Below are positions 1-5,158 of a stretch of DNA of 5,158 nucleotides, piece by piece (positions within the stretch are counted from its first letter, which is position 1; the number at the start of each line of letters is the position of its first letter). Location: positions 1-5,158 of the forward strand of contig JAEWFK010000118.1 in the NCBI GenBank assembly GCA_023388835.1. Direction: 5' to 3'. Both the position numbers and the translations under genes were made by a program. Source of the DNA: Pseudomonadota bacterium. Lineage in GTDB: Bacteria; Pseudomonadota; Gammaproteobacteria; Burkholderiales; Burkholderiaceae_B. Below the pieces are notes generated by a model, which saw nothing but the letters and a program-made list of their open reading frames with translations, was not told the DNA's origin and made no database searches.

Positions 1-177
1 ATCCTGAGTACGGAGCAGCTTTGCGATAGTGTCTACGGCTACGAGCAGAACGTGGAGAGCAACGCGATCAATGTTCATATTTATCATCTGCGGCGCAAGC
101 TCGGGAACAATATCGTGGAAACGGTGCGCGGGCTGGGCTATAGGCTGGGCTCGGCAGAAAAGGATGACGGTCAATGA
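1..177 (+). CDS. dsbR: OmpR/PhoB-family response regulator, C-terminal DNA-binding end (5'-truncated)
   Basis: The window opens inside this gene; frame 1 reads 58 residues to a TGA at 175-177. The residues form the end of an OmpR/PhoB winged helix. The recognition-helix stretch NAINVHIYHLRRKLG (fragment residues 21-35) is followed by the wing signature ETVRGLGYRLG (40-50), which is diagnostic for this family. The receiver domain with its phospho-acceptor Asp lies upstream of the window. The stop overlaps the kinase start as ATGA, so the two are translationally coupled and almost certainly cognate partners. Partnership with the Cys-bearing sensor kinase and the dsbD/tlpA-like/dsbG genes downstream makes DsbR of the DsbRS copper-responsive system the best assignment; CusR/CopR-type metal regulators are close relatives and could not be excluded from this fragment alone. 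Its probable target is the direct repeat at 1554-1570. Family is certain, the symbol is inferred from context. Confidence 0.9.
   Translation: MLSTEQLCDSVYGYEQNVESNAINVHIYHLRRKLGNNIVETVRGLGYRLGSAEKDDGQ
158..164 (+). promoter_or_regulatory. Ribosome binding site of the histidine kinase gene
   Basis: AAAAGGA lies inside the end of the response regulator gene, 9 nt before the ATG at 174. It supports that ATG as the kinase start and re-initiation by ribosomes finishing the regulator. Confidence 0.6.
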
Positions 178-1532
178 GCTTGCGTCTGCGTCTGCTATGG
201 ATCATCGGTGTTTCACTGACTGCTTTATGGACCGTGGTGGCGACATGGATGTTCGTGGACTCGCGCCAGTCCCTGCGTGATGCACTGGACAATCGCCTGG
301 CGGCCTCTGCGAGGATGGTGGCCGGATTGGTATCCCAATTTCCAGAGCCGCGAGATATTGCCGCTGGCGGCAACAAACCTTTGGATGTTGTCGCGCGCGA
401 CGGGGTGGCGTGCGAAGTGAGTCTTGTCCGCAGCGAAGTCATGATCGAAACGGTCGCCCGTACTGCGGGGAGCCCGGAATTGGCCCATTCCGAGCCAGGG
501 TTCAGCACGCGCGTATTCGGCAATAAGCGGTGGCGTACTTACGTGCTGCGACAAGGGAATATTCAGATCGCGACCGCCGACAGCATCGAGATCCGCGAAG
601 CCCTGGTCACGGAACTGATACTTTCGGCGGGAGTGCCGTTTATTGTCGCTCTGTTCGGCACCCTGATCGTGCTCTGGCTTGGCATCACTCATGGGCTGGC
701 TCCCTTGGAGCGCATTCGCGGTCTATTGGCGGCGCGCCGCGCCGGCGACGAAACCCCGCTGCCGCAAGTGAAGGCTCCGACCGAGCTTCAGCCCCTGCTG
801 CATACGATAGAAGAACTTCTGGAAAGACTGCAGGCGGCAATCGTGCGTGAACGCCGATTCACCGATAGTGCCGCGCATGAGCTGCGCACACCTCTTACTG
901 GTGTGAAGACCCACATTCAGGTGGCGAAGCTCGCTTCGCAACGGCCAGGTGAAAGTGCGACGCTGGAAGCAGCGCTGGACAGTGCAGATCACGGAGTGCA
1001 GCAACTACAGACCATTCTTCAACGCTTGCTTGAATTGGCCCGGCTCGATGCCCAATCCGTTGAGCTGGAAAATAGTGAGCCCGCCGAGGCGGCGCATGCC
1101 GCGATCGAAGCGCTCGAACTTCTTCATGGTGGCACCGCCGGCCGGGTGAGGGTACTGGGCGTCGAAGCTTCCCATCCCGTGCGGGCCGCAAGGCCTTTGC
1201 TCGTCGCGGCGCTTCAGAACTTGATCGACAACGCGATACGCTACGCTCCGTCGGACCGACCGATCCTCGTCCGGATCGAACCGGGGGGCAATGGGCTGAT
1301 GCACATCAGCGTGCTTGATGAAGGGCCGGGCATGGATGAACAAGAGCGCAGCCAGGCCTTCAATCGATTCTGGCGCGGAAATTCAACAATGCCGGGTTAC
1401 GGCTTGGGGTTGTCGATTGTCAATGCAATCGCACGGCGGCACGGAGGGACGCTCGAACTCCTGGAACGGAATGGCGGCGGACTTGAAGCGCGGCTGACGC
1501 TTCCCGTGGCGGACGCTCTCCCGCCCTCATGA
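174..1532 (+). CDS. dsbS: Membrane sensor histidine kinase, DsbS-like (probable copper sensor)
   Basis: A 452-residue inner-membrane sensor kinase that should phosphorylate and dephosphorylate the response regulator just upstream. Order of parts: TM helix 1 about residues 6-28; a periplasmic sensor loop about 29-146; TM helix 2 about 149-170; a short HAMP-like linker 171-220; HisKA with the H-box SAAHELRTPL, phospho-acceptor His235; and HATPase_c with N-box LQNLIDNAIRYAP (347-359), G1 DEGPGM (382-387), F-box FNRFW (396-400) and G2 GYGLGLSIV (408-416). All catalytic boxes are intact, so it should be active. Glu236 and Thr239 after the His fit the ExxT/N pattern linked to phosphatase activity in HisKA kinases. 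The only cysteine in the protein is Cys80, in the periplasmic loop, with Met90 and His105 nearby. This matches my recollection that Cys82 of P. aeruginosa DsbS is critical for copper binding. The start is the ATG overlapping the regulator stop (ATGA). Kinase identity is certain; copper as the signal is inferred from Cys80 and the dsb neighbours. Confidence 0.93.
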   Translation: MSLRLRLLWIIGVSLTALWTVVATWMFVDSRQSLRDALDNRLAASARMVAGLVSQFPEPRDIAAGGNKPLDVVARDGVACEVSLVRSEVMIETVARTAGSPELAHSEPGFSTRVFGNKRWRTYVLRQGNIQIATADSIEIREALVTELILSAGVPFIVALFGTLIVLWLGITHGLAPLERIRGLLAARRAGDETPLPQVKAPTELQPLLHTIEELLERLQAAIVRERRFTDSAAHELRTPLTGVKTHIQVAKLASQRPGESATLEAALDSADHGVQQLQTILQRLLELARLDAQSVELENSEPAEAAHAAIEALELLHGGTAGRVRVLGVEASHPVRAARPLLVAALQNLIDNAIRYAPSDRPILVRIEPGGNGLMHISVLDEGPGMDEQERSQAFNRFWRGNSTMPGYGLGLSIVNAIARRHGGTLELLERNGGGLEARLTLPVADALPPS

Positions 1533-1553
1533 TTTTCCGCCAATTTCGCCAGC

Positions 1554-1570
1554 CTTAAGCTTCTCTTAAT
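1554..1570 (+). promoter_or_regulatory. Probable DsbR operator: direct repeat CTTAAG-N5-CTTAAT
   Basis: Two near-identical hexamers, CTTAAG (1554-1559) and CTTAAT (1565-1570), repeat with an 11-bp period, about one helical turn. This is the usual arrangement for a dimer of an OmpR-family regulator binding head to tail. Read as TTA (1555-1557), eight bases, TTAA (1566-1569), it is an exact match to the DsbR site TTA-N8-TTAA that I recall for dsbDEG promoters; it also fits the PmrA-box pattern YTTAAK-N5-YTTAAK. It lies alone in the 83-bp gap between the kinase stop and dsbD, 45 bp before the dsbD start, where an activator of the dsb genes would sit. The repeat is seen directly; the bound protein is inferred. 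Confidence 0.72.
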
Positions 1571-1580
1571 CCTGTCCCCG

Positions 1581-1586
1581 CATCAT
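1581..1586 (+). promoter_or_regulatory. Possible -10 element of the dsbD promoter
   Basis: CATCAT matches four of six bases of TATAAT and begins 11 bp after the end of the regulator repeat. The position where a -35 would be, about 1558-1564, falls within that repeat and has no good TTGACA match. This is the layout expected for a promoter that depends on an OmpR-type activator overlapping -35. The match is weak and is offered only as the most likely place for the -10. Confidence 0.25.
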
Positions 1587-1603
1587 CCAGGGCAGTTCAT
1601 TTC

Positions 1604-1609
1604 GAGGAG
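1604..1609 (+). promoter_or_regulatory. Strong Shine-Dalgarno fixing the TTG start of dsbD
   Basis: GAGGAG is separated by 6 nt from TTG at 1616. This is the best ribosome binding site in the window. It decides the dsbD start, because the TTG also places a proper signal peptide at the N-terminus. Confidence 0.8.
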
Positions 1610-1615
1610 TTCGGC

Positions 1616-3475
1616 TTGTCTGTTTACAAGTTGGCCCGGGCGGCCCTTATCGCGTGTTGTTTCGCCATTGGAAGCGCATGGGCGAGCAATGGCCTGTTCG
1701 CGAGCAGTGGCCTGTTTTCTTCGGACGCCGAATCCGATTTCCTTGAGGCGTCGGATGTCTTGAAGCTTGGACAGGTGTGGCAGGAAGGAGATGAGTATGT
1801 GGCCGAAGGGCATATTGCCGATGACTACTATGTCTACCGTCACTCACTGAAGCTCGTTGACGGCGAGGGCAATGATCATGAACTTACTGTGCCCTCCGGT
1901 ACACCGCGGCATGATGAGTTTTTTGGCGACACGATAATCTATACAGGGAATGCCCTGCGCCTGCGCTTCCCCGCGCCGGCGTCCAGCCCGCTGACACTGC
2001 ATTGGCAAGGTTGCGCGGAAGCCGGCATCTGCTATCCGCCTCAGACCATGCAGATTGACGTAGCGGGCAGTCAGGCGACCGCCCAGCGGTCGGCCAATCC
2101 TGCGCAGGCTCAAGCCGGGCCGCTGCGGGAAGGGACATCCGATACTGCCGCCCTGTCTTCGGCGGCCAATGTTGGAGAGGATCAGGCGGCGGCTCAGCGA
2201 CTTGCCGCGCTGGGCCCGGTTACCGGCACGCTGCTGTTCTTCGGGTTTGGTTTGTTGCTGGCTTTCACTCCTTGCTCTTTGCCGATGATCCCGATTGTCT
2301 CTACCATCGTCGTTGGCAGTCAGGCCAAGCCGAAGCGGGCATTCGCCATGTCGCTGTCGTACGTGGTGGCCATGGCCGTTACCTATGCGGCGGTGGGCGT
2401 GGCGGCCGGTTTGGCCGGCGCCAATCTTCAAGCCACATTGCAATCGCCGTGGCTGTTGGCAAGCTTTGCCGCGCTGTTTCTCCTTCTAGCGAGTTCCTTG
2501 TTAGGACTGTTTGAACTGCGCCTGCCATCGGGCATGGTCAATCGTGTCGAGGCGGTCGGGCGCGGACGCGCGGGCGGCGGCCTCGTCGGGGCCGCCGGAC
2601 TGGGTTTTTTGTCGGCTCTGCTGGTAGGCCCATGCATGACCGCTCCTTTAGCGGGGGCCTTGTTGTATATCGGACAAACGGGTAGCGCGCTTCAAGGCGG
2701 GCTGGCGCTTTTTGCTTTGGGCCTGGGCATGGGCGTGCCCCTGTTGGCGATCGCCGTATTCGGGGCACGCGTACTGCCCAAGCCCGGCGTCTGGATGGAC
2801 CGGGTGCGCATTGTTTTCGGCTATGTGATGGTGGGAATGGCCGTCATGATGCTGACACGTTTCCTGGCCGGCCCGCTGAGCCTGCTGCTCTGGGGCGGCT
2901 GGATACTATCGATGGCCATCGGGCTGATCGCCTGGGCGCAAGCTGTGGCGACCCGGCAGCGGCTGGCGTGGACCTTGCGTTCCGGCGCGGCATTCGCAGG
3001 TCTGTGGTCTGCACTGCTGCTCGTAGGTGCCGCTTCGGGAGGGACATCCCTTTCACAGCCCCTGTCCCATTTGCGTGGTGCGGCGATCGCGGCTGCGGTG
3101 ACCCGCGGTCCTGACTACATTGCAGCCAAATCGGTGGCGGATGTCGATGCGCGTCTGGCCGATGCCGCGGCACGCGAGCAATGGACCTTGATTGATTTCT
3201 ACGCAGACTGGTGCGTGAGCTGCCATGTGATCGAGCGCAATGTCTTCCAGGCCCCCGCCGTTGCAGCACGCATGGCGACCATGCAAGTGTTGCGCCCCGA
3301 CGTAACGCGCAACGACGCCACGGACAAGGAGCTGCTCAAGCATTGGGGCGTCATGGGCCCGCCCACTCTCATACTCGTCGGACCCGACGGTACAGAGCGC
3401 AGGGACCTGCGCGTGGTGGGCGAGATCAATGCGCTCGAGTTCCTGGTCCGCCTGGATGCGGCGGGCGTGTCATGA
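1616..3475 (+). CDS. dsbD: Thiol:disulfide interchange protein DsbD (protein-disulfide reductase)
   Basis: A 619-residue transmembrane reductase that moves electrons from cytoplasmic thioredoxin to periplasmic thiol proteins. After a signal peptide (probable cleavage AWA|SNG, after residue 23) comes the periplasmic alpha domain. It has the cap-loop motif DEFFG (100-104) and cysteines Cys133 and Cys139 in QGCAEAGICYPP. An Ala/Gln-rich linker (about 150-197) leads to eight predicted TM helices (about 203-475), carrying Cys220 in FTPCSLPMIP and Cys340 in GPCMTAPLAG. The C-terminal gamma thioredoxin domain has Cys533 and Cys536 in DWCVSC and a cis-Pro at GPPT (583). All six redox cysteines of the E. 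coli protein are present, so the relay looks functional. It is about 54 residues longer than E. coli DsbD, in part because of the linker and a duplicated N-terminal hexapeptide. The TTG start is set by GAGGAG and the signal peptide. It overlaps the next gene by ATGA. Likely reduced partners are the two thioredoxin-fold proteins encoded downstream. Confidence 0.96.
   Translation: MSVYKLARAALIACCFAIGSAWASNGLFASSGLFSSDAESDFLEASDVLKLGQVWQEGDEYVAEGHIADDYYVYRHSLKLVDGEGNDHELTVPSGTPRHDEFFGDTIIYTGNALRLRFPAPASSPLTLHWQGCAEAGICYPPQTMQIDVAGSQATAQRSANPAQAQAGPLREGTSDTAALSSAANVGEDQAAAQRLAALGPVTGTLLFFGFGLLLAFTPCSLPMIPIVSTIVVGSQAKPKRAFAMSLSYVVAMAVTYAAVGVAAGLAGANLQATLQSPWLLASFAALFLLLASSLLGLFELRLPSGMVNRVEAVGRGRAGGGLVGAAGLGFLSALLVGPCMTAPLAGALLYIGQTGSALQGGLALFALGLGMGVPLLAIAVFGARVLPKPGVWMDRVRIVFGYVMVGMAVMMLTRFLAGPLSLLLWGGWILSMAIGLIAWAQAVATRQRLAWTLRSGAAFAGLWSALLLVGAASGGTSLSQPLSHLRGAAIAAAVTRGPDYIAAKSVADVDARLADAAAREQWTLIDFYADWCVSCHVIERNVFQAPAVAARMATMQVLRPDVTRNDATDKELLKHWGVMGPPTLILVGPDGTERRDLRVVGEINALEFLVRLDAAGVS
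1682..1717 (+). repeat. In-frame 18-bp tandem duplication in dsbD
   Basis: Two adjacent 18-bp units, 1682-1699 and 1700-1717, differ at two positions (A/G at unit base 8, C/T at unit base 18). They encode ASNGLF then ASSGLF, residues 23-34, exactly at the signal-peptide junction of DsbD. Both substitutions lie in the third or second codon position of otherwise identical codons, and the frame is kept. Confidence 0.9.
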
Positions 3476-4302
3476 TCGGAGTAGGCCCATTCTCTATCCA
3501 GACAATTGTCGTTGTCGGGGCAGTGTTGATCGCTTGGCTTGTGGCCCGCAGCGCCGCCCGGAGATTGCCCGGCACGTCGTATAAAGCATCGAGCGGCATC
3601 CTGCTCGACGCGGCGTTCTGGGGTTTTGTGGCGGCCCGTCTCGCGTATATCGCCAAATGGTGGCCGGAATACTCCGTGTCACCGCTGTCCATGATTGCCA
3701 TCGGTGACGGTGGTTTTATCTGGTGGGTCGGCATACCCGTAGCCCTTGCGTTTGTCTGGTGGCGGACCCGTTCGGCTGTGATGCTGCGCGCACCCGCATT
3801 GGCGGGCCTTGTCGCCGGTACTGCTGTCTGGGTCCTCGCCAACAGCGCGCTTAGTATGGTGCTGCAGTCAGCACCGTCCATGCCGGATCTCCCATTGCTG
3901 ACACTGGACGAGCGTCCTGTGTCGCTGAGCGCCTACGAGGGCAGACCAGTGGTGCTCAACCTCTGGGCAAGTTGGTGTCCGCCTTGCCGCCGCGAGATGC
4001 CTGCGTTTGAGCAGGCCCAGTCAGCCTTCCCGGAGGTCGCTTTCGTCATGGTCAATCAAGGCGAAACGGCCCGACAAGCCCGGGACTTTCTTGAAAGCGA
4101 AGGACTGGACCTGGCCGATGTATTACTGGATCCCACTTCCAGCGCTATGCACGCCGTGCAGTCCCGCGGCCTGCCTACGACATTGTTCTTTGATGGGCGG
4201 GGACGCCAAGTGGACTCGCATTTGGGGGAAATCACGATGGCCAGTCTCAAGGACAAGATACTGCGTCATTTCGATCCAGCTTCGGCCTCGGAAGGCCGAT
4301 AA
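3472..4302 (+). CDS. dsbE: TlpA-family thioredoxin-like reductase with an Lgt-like four-helix membrane domain
   Basis: A 276-residue protein in two parts. Residues about 8-131 form four predicted TM helices (8-27, 43-62, 82-97, 108-131). This part resembles the first half of prolipoprotein diacylglyceryl transferase (Lgt): GPFSI near the start, RLAY (56-59), then PL..IAIGDGG (71-81). The Lgt catalytic HGG motif is replaced by IWW, and the GRLGN motif by GTAVW (116-120), so transferase activity is unlikely. Residues about 137-276 are a TlpA/ResA-like thioredoxin domain with ASWCPPC (Cys169, Cys172) and the cis-Pro loop GLPTT (Pro235). The Arg-rich loop after helix 1 favours a cytoplasmic loop there. 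This puts the N-terminus and, after four helices, the thioredoxin domain in the periplasm, where DsbD can reduce it. The ATG overlaps the dsbD stop (ATGA), with no good Shine-Dalgarno, so translation is probably coupled. Reading the frame further upstream would only run antiparallel to the known DsbD gamma domain coding. The name dsbE follows the dsbDEG operon usage and does not mean CcmG. Confidence 0.9.
   Translation: MIGVGPFSIQTIVVVGAVLIAWLVARSAARRLPGTSYKASSGILLDAAFWGFVAARLAYIAKWWPEYSVSPLSMIAIGDGGFIWWVGIPVALAFVWWRTRSAVMLRAPALAGLVAGTAVWVLANSALSMVLQSAPSMPDLPLLTLDERPVSLSAYEGRPVVLNLWASWCPPCRREMPAFEQAQSAFPEVAFVMVNQGETARQARDFLESEGLDLADVLLDPTSSAMHAVQSRGLPTTLFFDGRGRQVDSHLGEITMASLKDKILRHFDPASASEGR
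4282..4299 (+). other. Short hairpin over the end of the tlpA-like gene
   Basis: TCGGCCT (4282-4288) pairs with AGGCCGA (4293-4299) across the loop CGGA: a 7-bp stem that ends one base into the TAA stop codon region. No T-run follows, so it is not a standard intrinsic terminator. It could slow 3' decay or reduce read-through into dsbG, or be chance in GC-rich DNA. Confidence 0.35.
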
Positions 4303-4382
4303 GTGACTGCCCGACCTGCAAAGTGTTTACGCATTGCCTCGGGAAGAAGATAGCGCAGCACTTTTGATGAATTTTCACGGAC

Positions 4383-4387
4383 AAGGA
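4383..4387 (+). promoter_or_regulatory. Ribosome binding site of dsbG
   Basis: AAGGA ends 6 nt before the ATG at 4394. It supports this start, which is followed at once by a signal peptide. Confidence 0.7.
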
Positions 4388-4393
4388 ATCACC

Positions 4394-5158
4394 ATGTTTT
4401 CACAGCGAATGCTTCATCCGCTCATTGCCGCCGCGCCTCTTGTGTTGATGACTGGCTATGCCCATGCACAGGACGCCAACAGTCCGGCGGTGATTGGGGC
4501 GTTGAAAGGCCAGGGGGTGGAAATCCTGCAGGAATTCGACGCAGGTGGACACGTACGCGGGTTCGCCGGCGTAGCGGGCGGTCAGCCGATCGCGGTTTAT
4601 GTACTGCCCGACGGCCACGCCATCGCCGGGACGCGTCTGGACCCGGAAGGGCGGGTGATGGACAAGGAAACGCTGGAGAAATTGGCTGCGAAACCGATGA
4701 GCGACCAGGATTGGGCGCTATTGGAATTCGCCTCATGGGTTTCCGACGGGGCCGCGGATGCTCCCCGCGTCGTGTACACTTTTACGGACGCCAATTGCCC
4801 CTACTGCCACTTATTCTGGCAGGCTGCGCGGCCTTGGGTGGAATCTGGAAAGGTCCAATTGCGACATCTTCTGGTCGGGATCATCAAAGAAGACAGCCCG
4901 GCCAAGGCAGCGGCCATTCTCGATGCGTCTGATCCGTCGGCGGCTCTTCGGGAGAATGAAATCAATTACGACCGGGGCGGCATCAAGCCGGCACAGCAGA
5001 TTTCGGAAGAAGTCGCGAAAACGCTTGAAGACAACCAGTTTCTCATGGTCTCGCTGGGCTTTCGAGGCACGCCGGGAATCGTCGTGCGGAATGATGACGG
5101 CTTGATCCAGAAGTACAACGGCATGCCGCGCGAAGACGCGCTGATCGAAGTGCTGGGG
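4394..5158 (+). CDS. dsbG: DsbG/DsbC-type thiol:disulfide isomerase (3' end cut by window)
   Basis: The frame is open for 255 residues to the window edge with no stop. A signal peptide (MFSQRMLHPLIAAAPLVLMT..., probable cleavage AHA|QD after residue 25) sends it to the periplasm. Residues about 27-90 fit the small N-terminal dimerisation domain of DsbC/DsbG, which holds two subunits in a V with the active sites facing inward. A helical linker (about 91-120) leads to the thioredoxin domain with TFTDANCPYC (Cys135, Cys138) and the cis-Pro loop RGTPG (Pro227). CPYC is the DsbG active site, whereas DsbC usually has CGYC. A Thr before the cis-Pro also agrees with DsbG/DsbC and not DsbA (Val). E. 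coli DsbG is 248 residues, so only a few residues should be missing here. It lies 91 bp after the tlpA-like gene and is probably in the same operon. The role is to reduce or reshuffle wrong disulfides and to rescue oxidised single cysteines, recharged by the DsbD encoded upstream. Confidence 0.93.
   Translation, partial: MFSQRMLHPLIAAAPLVLMTGYAHAQDANSPAVIGALKGQGVEILQEFDAGGHVRGFAGVAGGQPIAVYVLPDGHAIAGTRLDPEGRVMDKETLEKLAAKPMSDQDWALLEFASWVSDGAADAPRVVYTFTDANCPYCHLFWQAARPWVESGKVQLRHLLVGIIKEDSPAKAAAILDASDPSAALRENEINYDRGGIKPAQQISEEVAKTLEDNQFLMVSLGFRGTPGIVVRNDDGLIQKYNGMPREDALIEVLG

Noticed and set aside
1533..1553. Terminator after the kinase gene
   Set aside because: The short stretch has no stable inverted repeat followed by T residues.
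1646..1660. Lipobox-like LIAC at DsbD residues 11-14, suggesting a lipoprotein
   Set aside because: The cysteine lies in the middle of the hydrophobic core and is followed by more hydrophobic residues and a good AWA signal peptidase I site. DsbD proteins are not lipoproteins.
1844..2443. Long reverse-strand open frame of 199 codons inside dsbD, and similar antisense frames elsewhere
   Set aside because: These are typical antisense shadows of GC-rich genes: Arg/Pro/His-rich, without recognisable domains, and opposite strongly supported coding sequence.
3211..3471. Upstream extension of the tlpA-like reading frame into dsbD, giving a 363-residue protein
   Set aside because: The added part overlaps the DsbD gamma domain in another frame, is Arg/Pro/Gly-rich without any motif, and would bury the N-terminal membrane helix. 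The ATG at 3472 in an ATGA overlap is the natural start.
4326..4354. Separate sigma-70 promoter for dsbG (TTTACG, 17 bp, GATAGC)
   Set aside because: Matches are only four of six and three of six, which is expected by chance in a gap this size; kept out of the feature list.

Overview
The window carries a five-gene, all-forward-strand module that I read as a dsbRS-dsbDEG locus: a copper-type two-component system followed by a periplasmic thiol-disulfide reduction/isomerisation operon. High GC content, GC-rich third positions and the protein families point to a beta- or gammaproteobacterium. Genus cannot be fixed from this sequence. No transposase, integrase, tRNA, rRNA or CRISPR array is visible, so nothing here shows directly whether the locus is chromosomal or on a mobile element.

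Layout. Bases 1-177 are the 3' end of an OmpR/PhoB-type response regulator gene (5' part outside the window). It overlaps by ATGA the start of a 452-residue membrane histidine kinase (174-1532). After an 83-bp gap come a full-length DsbD (1616-3475, TTG start with a strong Shine-Dalgarno), a four-helix membrane protein ending in a TlpA-like thioredoxin domain (3472-4302, again ATGA-coupled), a 91-bp gap, and a DsbG-type disulfide isomerase (4394 to the window edge, only the extreme C-terminus missing).

How it works together (inference from families). DsbD takes electrons from cytoplasmic thioredoxin through its membrane cysteines to its two periplasmic domains and can then reduce the CPPC domain of the TlpA-like protein and the CPYC site of DsbG. 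DsbG in turn repairs mis-paired disulfides, such as those made by copper-catalysed oxidation. The kinase has one cysteine in the whole protein, Cys80, inside the periplasmic sensor loop; it is close to the Cys82 that I recall as critical for copper sensing by Pseudomonas aeruginosa DsbS. The 83-bp gap before dsbD holds a direct repeat, CTTAAG-N5-CTTAAT, which contains an exact match to the TTA-N8-TTAA DsbR site as I recall it. The regulator, its sensor and its probable operator are therefore all in this window.

The system as a whole resembles one already described. The points that look least ordinary are the Lgt-like but catalytically degenerate membrane domain fused to the TlpA thioredoxin domain, an in-frame 18-bp tandem duplication at the DsbD signal-peptide junction, and a short hairpin over the tlpA-like stop codon that could separate dsbG expression from the genes upstream.
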